This document shows positions 52,880 through 63,646 of a DNA stretch of 64,000 nucleotides, one piece after another. Under the pieces are notes generated by a model. That model was not told the DNA's origin and did no database searches. It saw only the letters and a list, made by a program, of their open reading frames with translations. Within the stretch, counting starts at the first letter, position 1, and each line of letters starts with the position of its first letter. The position numbers were made by a program, and so were the translations under genes. This DNA comes from Anaerovibrio lipolyticus DSM 3074 (lineage in GTDB: Bacteria; Bacillota; Negativicutes; Selenomonadales; Selenomonadaceae), in the NCBI RefSeq assembly GCF_900141865.1, contig NZ_FQYW01000003.1, positions 162,133 to 226,132 of the forward strand, read 5' to 3'.

Positions 52880-54502
52880 ATGGTAAAGGACAAAGCTACG
52901 GTTGTCGTTGTAGGCGGCGGAGCTACAGGCGTTGGTATCCTGCGTGACCTCTCTATGCGTGGCATTGATGCCCTGCTGATTGAGAAGCTTGATATGGTTA
53001 ATGGTGCCAGCTCCCGCTATCATGGCCTTCTGCACAGTGGTGCCCGCTATGCAGTAAGAGACCAGGAAGCTGCAAAAGAGTGTATCGAGGAAAACACCAT
53101 TCTGCGTCGTATCGGTAAGTCTTGCGTAGAGGCTATTTCCGGTATGTTCGTACAGGTGGAGGGCGATGATCCAGATTTCGTAGATCCTTGGGTAAAGGGT
53201 TGTGCTGAAAGTGGTATCAAGACCCGTGAGCTGAGCAAGGAAGAGGCTTGGAGCTTGGAGCCAAATCTTTCTCGCAAGCTGGTTCGCGCTTTTGAGGTTC
53301 CAGATGGTGCCATCGATGGTTTCCGTATGTCCTGGCAGAATGTACAGTCTGCTGTACGTTATGGTGGCCGTTACAAGACTTATACTGAACTTATAAAGAT
53401 AAATATTGAGAGCGGTGCTGTTAAGAGCATTACCGTTCGCGACAATGTAACCAAAGAAGAATATGATATTGAGTGCGAGATTCTGGTAAACGCTGCTGGT
53501 CCTTGGGCTGGTAAGGTTGCACAGATGGCTGGTCTGGACTGCTCCGTAAGTCCTTCCAAGGGTACTCTGATTGCATTCAACCAGAGAATTTCCAACCGCG
53601 TTGTAAACCGTTTGCGTAAGCCATCCAATGGTGATATTTTCGTACCACATGGTTCCATTACCATTCTTGGTACTTCTTCTATTACTATTCCAGATCCTGA
53701 AGATACTTCCACTTCCTGGGAGGAGGTTGAGGAGCTCATGAAGACCGGTGAGGGCGTATTCGAGCATCTGCGTGACTACCGTATCCTCCGTGTATTCGCT
53801 GGTTCCCGTCCTCTGTATGTTCCTAAGGGAGCTGACGGTGGCCGTAATGCTTCCCGTGGCTTCGTAACTCTCGACCACGAGAAGGAAGATGGCCTGAAGG
53901 GTATGATGACCATTTGCGGTGGTAAGTTTACTACCTACCGTCTCATGGCTGAGAAGTTCTGCGATGTTTTGGCTCCAAAGCTTGGCAACACTGCTAAGTG
54001 CCGTACTGCAGAAGAGGATCTCGTTCCAGCTGTTTCCGAGGCTGACAAGAAGGCTGCACGTCAGTACTTCCCATCCTACGGCGTAAATCTGGCTGCTACC
54101 CGTCTGGGTACTGAGAAGTTCCCTGAGGTTGTTAAGACCTTGAAGGAGAACCCAGAAACCCGTGAAGTTCTCTGCGAGTGCGAGAACGTAACTATGGCAG
54201 AGGTTATGCGTATTGCTCAGGAGCCTACCAGCCATAGTGTAGCAGATGTTAGAAGAAGAACCCGTCTTGGCATGGGTACTTGCCAGGGTAACTACTGCGC
54301 AATCCGCAGTGCTGCAATTGCAAACAAGCTGTTTAAGGACAAGCTTGAGGGTTGCGGTGATTCCCTCAGCGATATGAAGAACTTCCTGCAGGCTAGATGG
54401 AAGGGTATTACTCCTGTAATGGCAGGTAAGACTCTCCGCGAGGCTGAAATGACCAGAGGCATGTATGAAGTATTGTTCAATGTAAATGGGGGTAGACGTT
54501 AA
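52880..54502 (+). CDS. glpA: Anaerobic glycerol-3-phosphate dehydrogenase subunit A
   Basis: Oxidises glycerol 3-phosphate to dihydroxyacetone phosphate. FAD motif VVVVGGGATGVGILRDLSMRG at residues 7-27; GASSRYHGLLHSGARYAV and the GGKFTTYRLMAEKFCD segment are GlpA/GlpD landmarks. The C-terminal 100 residues hold a BFD-like cluster domain: CECENVTMAEVMRIAQ and TRLGMGTCQGNYC (four cysteines). Length 540. GGGGGA precedes ATG 52880. Stop and the next start overlap by one base (TAATG). Codon use is very biased, implying high expression. The same DNA has a long antisense open frame that is a by-product of this bias. Confidence 0.95.
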   Translation: MVKDKATVVVVGGGATGVGILRDLSMRGIDALLIEKLDMVNGASSRYHGLLHSGARYAVRDQEAAKECIEENTILRRIGKSCVEAISGMFVQVEGDDPDFVDPWVKGCAESGIKTRELSKEEAWSLEPNLSRKLVRAFEVPDGAIDGFRMSWQNVQSAVRYGGRYKTYTELIKINIESGAVKSITVRDNVTKEEYDIECEILVNAAGPWAGKVAQMAGLDCSVSPSKGTLIAFNQRISNRVVNRLRKPSNGDIFVPHGSITILGTSSITIPDPEDTSTSWEEVEELMKTGEGVFEHLRDYRILRVFAGSRPLYVPKGADGGRNASRGFVTLDHEKEDGLKGMMTICGGKFTTYRLMAEKFCDVLAPKLGNTAKCRTAEEDLVPAVSEADKKAARQYFPSYGVNLAATRLGTEKFPEVVKTLKENPETREVLCECENVTMAEVMRIAQEPTSHSVADVRRRTRLGMGTCQGNYCAIRSAAIANKLFKDKLEGCGDSLSDMKNFLQARWKGITPVMAGKTLREAEMTRGMYEVLFNVNGGRR

Positions 54503-55743
54503 TGAGCAAGTCAGATGTAGTTGTTATCGGTAATGGTTTTGCTGGCCTGATGTCCGCTCTTGTTAGCGCAGACCAGGGCAAAAAGGTAACACTGCTGTCC
54601 TATGGTGCGGGTACTTTCCCTCTTAACAGTGGCGTTATCGACGTATTAGGTTATGATGACTCCGGCAAGGCTGTAGCTAACCCTGCTCAGGCTGTTAGCG
54701 CAGTTGCTGATGAGCATCCATATAAAAAGATTGGCACCCAGGCTCTGGAAGAGTCCGTAAAGTTCTTCCAGGATGTGGTTGCAGCTGAGGGCTTCCCTTA
54801 TGTAGGTTCCCTCAATGAGCAGCAGTGGCTGGTTACTGGTGTGGGTACTTTAAAGCCATCCTGCCTGGTTCCAGAGTCCATGCAGGGCTCCAAGTGCTTT
54901 GAGGCTTCCGAGATTGTTCTTGTAGGCATTAAGGGCTTGAAGGATTATTATGTAGACATGGTTGCAGAGAACCTTGCCAAGGAGCTTGGTAACGACAAGA
55001 AATACACTGTTGTTACTGTAGATCCTCATTATCAGGGCGCTCGTGACTTAACCACCAAGGACGTTGCTGCTTGGATGGATACTGAAGCTGGTTATGCTGA
55101 TTTCGTTTCCCAGGTTAAGGGCAACGCCGGTGCTGGCAAGGTAATTCTTGTTCCTCAGATTCTCGGTCTGAAGGGCAATGTAGTTTATAAGAAAATTGTT
55201 GCAGAGTTGGGTTGCCCAGTAGTTGAGACTACCGCAATGCCACCTTCTGTAAATGGTCTCCGTCTCCGTGATGTACTCCTGAGTGCATTAAAGAAGAAGG
55301 GTATCACTGTTATTGAGAATGCCAAGGCTGAAGAAGCTGTTATCGAAGGCAGCAAGGCTGTAGCTATTAAGGCTGGTGGCGAGGTTCGTCTCCAGACTTA
55401 CAATGCTGATAAGTTCATTGTTGCTACCGGTGGTTTCTACAGCGGCGGTATCACCATGCGTGATTTTGGTGAGGCTAAGGAAGTTGTGTTCGGTCTTCCT
55501 GTTGAGTGCGACTGCGTCGAGGAGCGTTGGGTTAACAAGCAGCTCTTCTCCGACAAGAAGCAGACCTTCGCAAAGACTGGCGTAAGAGTAGATGCAACTC
55601 TCCGCGGTGTTAATGAGTCCGGCAATGTAGTTCTTGAGAACGTTTATGTTGCAGGCCGTAACCTCAGTGGCTATGATTTCTGCTTTGAGCATTCCGGCAA
55701 TGGTGTGGCTTTAGCTTCTGCTTATAAGGCAGCCAAGGCTTGA
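54502..55743 (+). CDS. glpB: Anaerobic glycerol-3-phosphate dehydrogenase subunit B
   Basis: The FAD/FMN-containing second subunit. VVVIGNGFAGLMSALVSADQGKKVTLLSYGAGTFPLNSGVIDVLGYD at the N-terminus is the GlpB nucleotide site; FIVATGGFYSGGI and VYVAGRNLSGYDFCFEHSGNGVALASAY at the end are conserved. Length 413. Translationally coupled to glpA; glpC follows after 19 bp. Confidence 0.95.
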   Translation: MSKSDVVVIGNGFAGLMSALVSADQGKKVTLLSYGAGTFPLNSGVIDVLGYDDSGKAVANPAQAVSAVADEHPYKKIGTQALEESVKFFQDVVAAEGFPYVGSLNEQQWLVTGVGTLKPSCLVPESMQGSKCFEASEIVLVGIKGLKDYYVDMVAENLAKELGNDKKYTVVTVDPHYQGARDLTTKDVAAWMDTEAGYADFVSQVKGNAGAGKVILVPQILGLKGNVVYKKIVAELGCPVVETTAMPPSVNGLRLRDVLLSALKKKGITVIENAKAEEAVIEGSKAVAIKAGGEVRLQTYNADKFIVATGGFYSGGITMRDFGEAKEVVFGLPVECDCVEERWVNKQLFSDKKQTFAKTGVRVDATLRGVNESGNVVLENVYVAGRNLSGYDFCFEHSGNGVALASAYKAAKA

Positions 55744-55762
55744 TTGAAAGGGGTATTATATT

Positions 55763-56983
55763 ATGGAGTTAGAAGAAAGAGCAAGAGATTCAGCCGATAA
55801 TTGTATTGCCTGCACATCTTGTGTTGCAGTGTGCCCGGTTACCAAGGCTAATCCAGACTATAGAGGACCAAAACTCGTAGGTCCTGCTCATAACCGTATG
55901 CACTTCTCTGATGAGAGCGATTATGAGGATTCTTTAAAGTTATGTTCCAACTGTAAGAACTGCGACATTACTTGCCCTAACGGCGTATCTGTTGCAACTC
56001 TTAACATGCTGGAGCGTGCCAAGTATTACAAGGCTCATCCTGAGAAGCATACTCAGGCTGACCAGATGCTGAGCCATAACTTTCAGATGGCTGATATGCT
56101 TAAGAGCATTCCATTTGGTAGAACCTGTGCAAACATCGGTATGTCCATTGGTGAAGCTATGGGTATGATGGGTGCCATGGGTATTGCTCCTCAGCGCAAA
56201 TCTCCAAGATTTGCTACCAAGTATTTCCGTGAGATGTACAAAGAAATCAAGCAGCCTGAGGGTCTTACCAAGGAAGTTCTGTTCTTCCCTGGCTGCTTTA
56301 TCGATGTAAATGATCCAGAGGTTGGCGTTGCTTTCGTTAAGGTTATGAATGCTAACGGCTACAAGGTATTGATGGATGACCGCTTCAAGTGCTGCGGTTC
56401 CCCACTGGTTGTAGGCGGTTATCTGGATGAAGCAAGAAGCCATGCAGACAATAATGTTGCAATTATCAATGAGTATGCTGCAAAGAATATTCCAGTAATT
56501 GCATGCTGCACTTCCTGCTCCTTGATGCTGAAGGCCGAGTATACTGAGCTCTTTGCTCAGGAGGAAATGGCTCAGGCTGCAAAGAACGTTTACGATGCAT
56601 TTGAGTTCCTTACTATTCTTGCTGAGAAGGGTGAGCTGAAGAAGGTTCACGTTTCCTCCGACAAGAAGTTCATCTATCATGCACCATGTCATCTGCGTGC
56701 GCAGGGTATGGGCATGCCAGCTGTTGATCTCTTAAAGGAGATTGGAGTAAATATCGACAGTGCTGATGCAGGTTGCTGCGGTATGTCCGGTTCTTATGGT
56801 TTCCATAAGGAAAACTATGAGACTTCCATGAAGATTGGTTCTGAGCTGTTTGACAAGATTAATGCAAGTGGTGCTCATAAGGTTGTCTGCGATTGCGGTA
56901 CTTGCCGTGAGCAGATCAAGCATGGCACAAATGCCAAGACAACTCACCCAATTCAGGTACTGGCAAAGGCTTACGAGCAGTAA
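55763..56983 (+). CDS. glpC: Anaerobic glycerol-3-phosphate dehydrogenase subunit C
   Basis: The Fe-S subunit that passes electrons to the quinone pool. Two 4Fe-4S motifs near the N-terminus (CIACTSCVAVCPVTKA and CSNCKNCDITCPNG) and two cysteine-rich CCG domains (CFIDVNDPEVG...FKCCGSPLV and CHLRAQG...AGCCGMSGSYG). Length 406. With GlpA and GlpB it makes the membrane-associated dehydrogenase used in anaerobic glycerol metabolism. Confidence 0.95.
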   Translation: MELEERARDSADNCIACTSCVAVCPVTKANPDYRGPKLVGPAHNRMHFSDESDYEDSLKLCSNCKNCDITCPNGVSVATLNMLERAKYYKAHPEKHTQADQMLSHNFQMADMLKSIPFGRTCANIGMSIGEAMGMMGAMGIAPQRKSPRFATKYFREMYKEIKQPEGLTKEVLFFPGCFIDVNDPEVGVAFVKVMNANGYKVLMDDRFKCCGSPLVVGGYLDEARSHADNNVAIINEYAAKNIPVIACCTSCSLMLKAEYTELFAQEEMAQAAKNVYDAFEFLTILAEKGELKKVHVSSDKKFIYHAPCHLRAQGMGMPAVDLLKEIGVNIDSADAGCCGMSGSYGFHKENYETSMKIGSELFDKINASGAHKVVCDCGTCREQIKHGTNAKTTHPIQVLAKAYEQ

Positions 56984-57038
56984 GTCACTAAATTTGGTGA
57001 AAAGATTTGGGCAGTTATTATTTAGGGAGATAATAATA

Positions 57039-58654
<1,616 letters not shown>

Positions 58655-58791
58655 TATTTACTCCAAAGTATCAGCGTAATTGCTGATTAAGTGAGGATTC
58701 ATTATCTGGCACCGGCTCATAAGGGGTGCCGGTGTCAGATATGGATTATAGTATTCATTCATATTTATTTTAATGAAAGAGGGATGTAAAA

Positions 58792-59520
58792 ATGGATAAT
58801 TTATTAGGCGAGTTCGTCGGTACTATGGTACTGATGGTATTTGGTTGCGGTGTTAATGCAAACATGACTTTGGCTAAGTCTTATGGTCGCGGTGGCGGCT
58901 GGATCTGCACAACTACTGGATGGTGTTTCGCAGTAGTAATGGGTGTTTACACTTCCGTTGCTCTCGGTGCTCCTCAGGCAGATATCAACCCTTCCGTTAC
59001 TATCGCTAAGACTTTGGCTGGTGTTTACACTTGGGATCAGTTCGCTGCTACTTCCATCGTTCAGATTCTCGGTGGTATCCTCGGTGCAATCATTGTTTAC
59101 CTGGCATATCTCCCACATTGGGCAGAGACTGAAGGCAGCAAGCTTGGTGTATTCTCCACTGCAAATGCTTGCGGTAACCAGATGACTGGTTTCCTCGGCG
59201 AGTTTATCGCTACCTTCTTCCTGATGTTTGGTATCTGGTGCATCTTCTCCAAGGGTGTTCAGGGCTCCATCGGCCTTGCTCCTGGCTTTGGTCCTTATCT
59301 CGTAGGTTGCTTGATCTGGGCTCTTGGTCTTTCCCTTGGCGGCTGCACTGGTTATGCAATGAACGCTGCTCGTGACCTTGGTCCAAGAATTGCTCATGCA
59401 ATTCTTCCAATCCCTGACAAGGGTGACGGTAACTGGGGTTATGCTTGGGTTCCAGTAGTTGCTCCACTCTGCGGTGGTGTTGCTGCCTATGTAGTATCCA
59501 GCGCTCTCGGTATCATCTGA
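58792..59520 (+). CDS. glpF: Glycerol uptake facilitator (aquaglyceroporin) with altered NPA motifs
   Basis: A 242-residue six-helix MIP channel that lets glycerol enter for GlpK. The two half-helix motifs, normally NPA and NPA, read INPSVTIAK (NPS, about residue 67) and MNAARDLGPR (NAA, about residue 192). The conserved Arg of the selectivity filter (after NAA, in ARD) is kept. The substitutions are unusual and could change selectivity. GAAAGAGGGATG precedes ATG 58792. A strong inverted repeat, ATCTGGCACCGGC (58703-58715) with GCCGGTG-T-CAGAT (58727-58739), lies in the 137-bp gap after glpK. Confidence 0.93.
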   Translation: MDNLLGEFVGTMVLMVFGCGVNANMTLAKSYGRGGGWICTTTGWCFAVVMGVYTSVALGAPQADINPSVTIAKTLAGVYTWDQFAATSIVQILGGILGAIIVYLAYLPHWAETEGSKLGVFSTANACGNQMTGFLGEFIATFFLMFGIWCIFSKGVQGSIGLAPGFGPYLVGCLIWALGLSLGGCTGYAMNAARDLGPRIAHAILPIPDKGDGNWGYAWVPVVAPLCGGVAAYVVSSALGII

Positions 59521-59554
59521 TAATCCGATAACAGGATAATTATCTAAAAAGTTT

Positions 59555-59590
59555 TACCCCTGCCTCCCTTGGGCAGGGGTATTTCTTTAA
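59555..59590 (+). terminator. Terminator of the glp region
   Basis: Perfect arms TACCCCTGCC (59555-59564) and GGCAGGGGTA (59572-59581), 7-nt loop, then TTTCTTT. Confidence 0.85.
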
Positions 59591-59666
59591 TATGAATCCT
59601 AATAGATATATACTTAATGGGTTGATAGTGGTATAATCAAGGAAGCATATATTAGGAGGAATCCAA

Positions 59667-59972
59667 ATGGATAAAAAGGCATACACAAAATTAGGCATTG
59701 CACTTGTTATTATTGTACTTTTATTGATTGGGGGATATAAGCTTTATTCAGATTCCCTGGAAAATGATTTTAATAACATTTCTACGGTTGAGATTGAAAG
59801 AGTGGCAGAGTCTTATACCGGCGTATACCATCGTCCAGGCTGCCCAAAGGTAAAGACAATTTTACAGCCAATAATCTTTGATGAAGGAAAGACAGCTGAG
59901 GAAAACAACAAGCAGGCAAAGGCTGAAGGCTATACTCCTTGCAAGCGTTGTCATCCTGAACAGGTGAAATAA
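59667..59972 (+). CDS. Small membrane-anchored protein with an Ada-like zinc-binding motif
   Basis: 101 residues: an N-terminal membrane helix (about residues 8-27) and then a short domain with the pattern YTGVYHRPGCPKVKTI...AKAEGYTPCKRCHPE. The arrangement YHxxxC...GYxPCxxCxP is the four-ligand motif of the metal-binding domain of Ada and of the small domain found at the end of some secreted nucleases. It would lie outside the cytoplasm. AGGAGGA precedes ATG 59667. Its role is not known; Ada itself is not indicated, because there is no methyltransferase domain. Confidence 0.7.
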   Translation: MDKKAYTKLGIALVIIVLLLIGGYKLYSDSLENDFNNISTVEIERVAESYTGVYHRPGCPKVKTILQPIIFDEGKTAEENNKQAKAEGYTPCKRCHPEQVK

Positions 59973-59977
59973 TTATG

Positions 59978-60015
59978 GAAGGCCCTTGATGGTATAGTCA
60001 AAGGCCTTCTCTTAT
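59978..60015 (+). terminator. Terminator after the Ada-like small protein
   Basis: GAAGGCC...TTGA (59978-59989) pairs with TCAAAGGCCTTC (59998-60009), with one mismatch, then TCTTATTTT. Confidence 0.7.
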
Positions 60016-60031
60016 TTTGAAAGGAAATGCA

Positions 60032-60649
60032 ATGGCCATAAAAGCACCCACAGCTCCAACGCCACCTACACCACCAGTTTCTCCTAAGAGTCAGGACAAT
60101 GGCGATGTAGGGCATAATAATGATTCAAATGCAGGAGTGGAAACAACTGGCAAGGATTTTGGGATTCATATTAATATTTCCTCTCCCGAGGACAAGACTG
60201 GTAAAAATCAGAACCAAAATCAACAACAAAATACCAATAATTCTGGAGACGGTAAGGTGCAAAAGGAAGTGACTACAAAGGAAAGGGATCAGCTTCCGGA
60301 GCCTCAAGCTGTACTTACAGGCGATATGCCCTCAGATAAGATCCTCCAAACAGAAACTAAGGATCCCGGCAACGATGCCTTGCATATAAACAATGATTCC
60401 AGCTTTGGTGGGATAAGTATATGGCCCTTTGTGTTGGTATTTGTGACGGCATTTATTGGTTTTACCATGCTTAACTATTTGAAGAAGAAAGAACATGAAC
60501 CTGTGACACCAACAAATATTAAGGAAGCTAATAAAGAAAAAGATAAAGCTGAAAGTAGCAAGAGAGGGTCCCAGGGTGAAAATATAGGTAAATCATCTGT
60601 CAATAAAAACGATGATGACACTCATAAACATTTTGAAATAAGAATTTAA
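60032..60649 (+). CDS. Uncharacterised single-pass membrane protein, low complexity
   Basis: About 205 residues. A Pro/Thr-rich start (APTAPTPPTPPVSP), a long Asn/Gln/Asp/Lys-rich region, one membrane helix at about residues 128-146 (IWPFVLVFVTAFIGFTMLNYL) and a Lys/Glu/Ser-rich tail. No known domain is recognised. AAAGGAAAT precedes ATG 60032; a TTG at 60017 is in frame. It has no signal peptide, so most of the chain may be on either side of the membrane. Confidence 0.6.
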   Translation: MAIKAPTAPTPPTPPVSPKSQDNGDVGHNNDSNAGVETTGKDFGIHINISSPEDKTGKNQNQNQQQNTNNSGDGKVQKEVTTKERDQLPEPQAVLTGDMPSDKILQTETKDPGNDALHINNDSSFGGISIWPFVLVFVTAFIGFTMLNYLKKKEHEPVTPTNIKEANKEKDKAESSKRGSQGENIGKSSVNKNDDDTHKHFEIRI

Positions 60650-60753
60650 ACTTCTTTTACAAAGCTATTAATTTATAGTAGAATTAATGGGATGAGATAA
60701 ATCATGGGAGTTCGCTCCCTATACATATTTTGGATATAATGGAGGTCATTAAG

Positions 60754-62037
60754 GTGTTAGATATCAAATTTGTCAGAGAGAATCTGGAAGCTGTTAAGGA
60801 GATGCTGAAAAAGAGAAATAATAGTTTGTCTTTGGATGGATTCACTGACCTGGAGAAGACCCGTCGTGAGATCCTGGCTGAGGTAGAAACCCTTAAGGCA
60901 AAGCGTAACACTGTATCCAAGCAGATTGGTGCCATGAAGAAGGCAGGAGAAAATACAGATTCCATAGTAGCAGAAATGCAGTCTGTTGGTGAAGAAATCT
61001 CAAAGCTGGATGCCCAGTTGAAAACTGTGGAGGAAAGCCTTAAGGATATTATGCTGCATATTCCTAATATGCCAAAGGATGATGTTCCTTATGGTGTTGA
61101 CGATACCGATAACCCTGAAGTAAGAAAATTCATGGAGCCTACTAAGTTTGATTTTGAACCAAAGGCTCACTGGGATTTGGGTGCTGATCTGGATATTATT
61201 GATGCTGAACGCGCTGCGAAGGTTACAGGTGCTCGTTTTACCTTCTATAAGGGATTGGGTGCCCGTTTGGAGCGCGCTCTTATAAACTTTATGATGGACC
61301 TGCATGCTAACAAGCATGGTTATAAGGAGATGCTGGCTCCATGTATTGTAAATACAGATAGCATGATTGGTACTGGCCAGCTTCCTAAGTTTGCTGAGGA
61401 TATGTTTAAGCTGGAGGGGCTGGACTATTACATGGTTCCAACTGCAGAGGTTCCAACTACGAACTATCATCGTGAGGAAATCCTTGATGGTTCCACCCTT
61501 ACTGAGAAATACTGTGCATATACCGCTTGCTATAGAGCCGAGGCTGGCAGTGCCGGACGTGATACCCGTGGTCTTATCAGACAGCATCAGTTCAACAAGG
61601 TTGAGCTTATTAAATTCTGTAAGCCAGAGGACTCTTGGGATGAGTTAGAGAAGATGACTGATGATGCTGAGGATGTGCTGCGCATTCTTGAGCTTCCATA
61701 TCATGTGGTTCTCCTTTGCACTGGTGATATGGGCTTTACTTCTGCCAAGACCTACGACTTGGAAGTTTGGATGCCAGCTCAGAATTGTTATCGTGAAATA
61801 TCTTCATGCTCCAACTGTCTTGATTTCCAGGCCCGTCGTGCCAACATTAAATTCCGTCGTGACGCCAAGAGCAAGCCAGAGTTTGTTCATACCCTGAATG
61901 GCTCCGGCCTTGCAGTGGGACGTACCTTTGCAGCTATATTGGAGAATTATCAGAATGAGGATGGTTCTGTCCGTATACCAAAGGCATTGATTCCTTATAT
62001 GGGTGGCATAGAGGTTATTAAGAAGGAAGAACTGTAA
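60754..62037 (+). CDS. serS: Seryl-tRNA synthetase
   Basis: Charges tRNA-Ser. An N-terminal antiparallel coiled coil that grips the tRNA long arm (residues 30-105), then the class II core: motif 2 [31 protein letters not shown], and motif 3 [38 protein letters not shown] is the serine-binding region. GGAGG at 60740-60744 sets the GTG start at 60754. Length 427. The upstream gap of 104 bp is too short for a T-box leader. Confidence 0.96.
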   Translation: MLDIKFVRENLEAVKEMLKKRNNSLSLDGFTDLEKTRREILAEVETLKAKRNTVSKQIGAMKKAGENTDSIVAEMQSVGEEISKLDAQLKTVEESLKDIMLHIPNMPKDDVPYGVDDTDNPEVRKFMEPTKFDFEPKAHWDLGADLDIIDAERAAKVTGARFTFYKGLGARLERALINFMMDLHANKHGYKEMLAPCIVNTDSMIGTGQLPKFAEDMFKLEGLDYYMVPTAEVPTTNYHREEILDGSTLTEKYCAYTACYRAEAGSAGRDTRGLIRQHQFNKVELIKFCKPEDSWDELEKMTDDAEDVLRILELPYHVVLLCTGDMGFTSAKTYDLEVWMPAQNCYREISSCSNCLDFQARRANIKFRRDAKSKPEFVHTLNGSGLAVGRTFAAILENYQNEDGSVRIPKALIPYMGGIEVIKKEEL

Positions 62038-62051
62038 TTTTATTCATCACT

Positions 62052-62088
62052 ATATAGCCTGCCCTTGTTGGTGGGCTATATTTTTTTG
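62052..62088 (+). terminator. Terminator after serS
   Basis: ATATAGCC (62052-62059) with GGCTATAT (62074-62081) and a T-run of seven. It overlaps the approach to alr, whose ribosome binding site (GAGGGGG) begins directly after. Confidence 0.75.
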
Positions 62089-62101
62089 AGGGGGATGAAA
62101 C

Positions 62102-63211
62102 ATGCCAATGAGAGCAGTATGGGCTGAAGTAGATTTAAATGCCCTGGAGTCTAATATAAAGAATATAAAATCATGTATTAATGGTAATACTAAGTGGTGT
62201 GCTGTAGTGAAGGCTGATGCTTATGGACATGGGGCGTTGGCAGTAGCGAGAAAATGTGTGGAAATGGGAGCTTCCTATTTGGCAGTGGCAGTTCTAAGCG
62301 AAGCTGTTGCGTTGCGAAAGGCAGGTTTTACTACGCCTATCATTATTCTTGGTGCCTCTCCGATTGATACATCGGGAATGTTGGTAGATTATGATATAAC
62401 CCAGGCCGTTTTTGAATTTGAGCAGGCTGAAGCAATTTCCCGGCAGGCTGTATTAAGAAACAAGACAGCCAAGATACATCTGAAAATTGATACTGGAATG
62501 CATCGTATTGGTATAAAGCCGGATGAAGCAGGAGAAATGGCAAAAAAAATAGCAGATTTGCCCGGTATAAAGCTGGAGGGGATGTTCTCTCATTTTGCTT
62601 TGGCAGATGATGAAGACAAAACCTATTCCTATAAGCAGCTTGATAGCTTTAAAAGGGCTATTGAGCAGGTAGAAGCAGCAGGAATTAACATCGAATTGAA
62701 GCATATTGCCAATTCTGCAGCCCTTTTGGAGATGCCGGAAACCCATTTTGATATGGTTCGTGCCGGAATTATTTTATATGGTCTATGGCCCTCTGAGGAA
62801 GTAAATAGAAGTATTGAATTAAAGCCATTGATGAAACTTTGTGCCAAGGTGGCTTTTTTGAAGGAGCTTGAAGTGGGTGATTCCGTAAGCTATGGCTGTA
62901 CCTGGATAGCAGAACGTAAAAGCTTAATTGGAACATTGCCTATAGGATATGCTGATGGGTATACCAGAATGCTTAGTGGCAAGGCAGAGATTGATTATAA
63001 TGGCAGGCGGGCCCCAATCGCAGGAAGAATCTGTATGGACCAGTGTATGGTAGATTTTACGGGAATAAAGGGGATTAAGGAAGGGGATACAGTTGTATTG
63101 TATGGATCTGATGCCCTTGCCATGGATGAAGTAGCAAGTTGGCTTGGAACCATTAATTACGAGCTTCCATGTATGCTCAGCCCAAGAGTGCCACGAGTGT
63201 ATAAGGGCTAG
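62102..63211 (+). CDS. alr: Alanine racemase
   Basis: A PLP enzyme that makes D-alanine for peptidoglycan. AVVKADAYGHGALAVA near residue 38 carries the PLP lysine; HLKIDTGMHRIGI, SYGCTWIAERKSLIGTLPIGYADGY (catalytic Tyr from the second subunit region) and GRICMDQCMVDFTG are family features. Length 369. ATG 62102 has GGGGG 7 nt upstream; a second Met is two codons later. Confidence 0.96.
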   Translation: MPMRAVWAEVDLNALESNIKNIKSCINGNTKWCAVVKADAYGHGALAVARKCVEMGASYLAVAVLSEAVALRKAGFTTPIIILGASPIDTSGMLVDYDITQAVFEFEQAEAISRQAVLRNKTAKIHLKIDTGMHRIGIKPDEAGEMAKKIADLPGIKLEGMFSHFALADDEDKTYSYKQLDSFKRAIEQVEAAGINIELKHIANSAALLEMPETHFDMVRAGIILYGLWPSEEVNRSIELKPLMKLCAKVAFLKELEVGDSVSYGCTWIAERKSLIGTLPIGYADGYTRMLSGKAEIDYNGRRAPIAGRICMDQCMVDFTGIKGIKEGDTVVLYGSDALAMDEVASWLGTINYELPCMLSPRVPRVYKG

Positions 63212-63319
63212 AATGCTGTTGTAAAAAATTAATATTTTATGTTGACAATATGGTGAAATGGTAGTAACATTATCAACGTTGTCACTGCAATTCATTTTTT
63301 AGTATGAAATATGGCAACA

Positions 63320-63418
63320 AAGCAAGATGAAAACATACGGGTTTTCATCAGCCCTTACACGAAATCTAAAGTTCATCTTCATCTTTCAGATTTGATTTAC
63401 TAAGATTTCGTAGTAAAA
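63320..63418 (-). repeat. Dispersed palindromic repeat, family R copy 2, upstream of the rRNA operon
   Basis: Reverse-complement partner of 44420-44520, with about seven differences in 98 bp. On the minus strand the hairpin is GATGAAAAC / GTTTTCATC: compared with copy 1 (GATGAAAGC / GCTTTCATC), both partner bases have changed, so pairing is kept. On the minus strand it also holds a 27-codon frame (63299-63382) beginning MKMNFRFRVRADENPYVFIL, without a clear ribosome binding site. The 220 bp between alr and the rRNA promoter hold no other gene. Confidence 0.8.
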
Positions 63419-63434
63419 AAATTCAAAAAGATGC

Positions 63435-63463
63435 TTGACATAATAGCTTCTTTGAGATATTAT
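63435..63463 (+). promoter_or_regulatory. rRNA operon promoter
   Basis: TTGACA (63435-63440), 17-bp spacer, TATTAT (63458-63463). An A-rich tract (63413-63428) lies just upstream like a UP element. Transcription would begin near 63470, about 440 nt before the 16S rRNA. Confidence 0.75.
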
Positions 63464-63630
63464 ATAGAAGCTGACTCACGAAGCAAATGCTTCTGAGACA
63501 ACTTGAACACGAAGTAATTTTTGGTCGTAGCGAGGCGCGACGCAGCAAAACGACGAAGACGTACATAAACTGGTACGTCGAGGAATTTTGCAAGGAGCAA
63601 CAAAGCTACGGACGAAAAGAACGAGTGTGG

Positions 63631-63646
63631 TGTTCTTTGAAAACTA
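63631..63646 (+). promoter_or_regulatory. boxA-like antitermination element in the rRNA leader
   Basis: TGTTCTTTGAAAACTA matches the boxA region typical of Firmicute rRNA leaders (TGTTCTTTGAAAACT), a NusB/S10 site. Two hairpins follow: GCAATAT (63736-63742) / ATATTGC (63766-63772) and AACATC (63782-63787) / GATGTT (63825-63830), each with an inner CCAA/TTGG pair. They likely take part in leader folding and processing. Confidence 0.7.

Noticed and set aside
52847..54235. 462-residue open frame on the minus strand over glpA
   Set aside because: It is exactly antisense to glpA, has no ribosome binding site and a composition typical of reversed biased codons.
60650..60753. T-box leader for serS
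   Set aside because: Only 104 bp are available, with no T-box motif or terminator/antiterminator pair.
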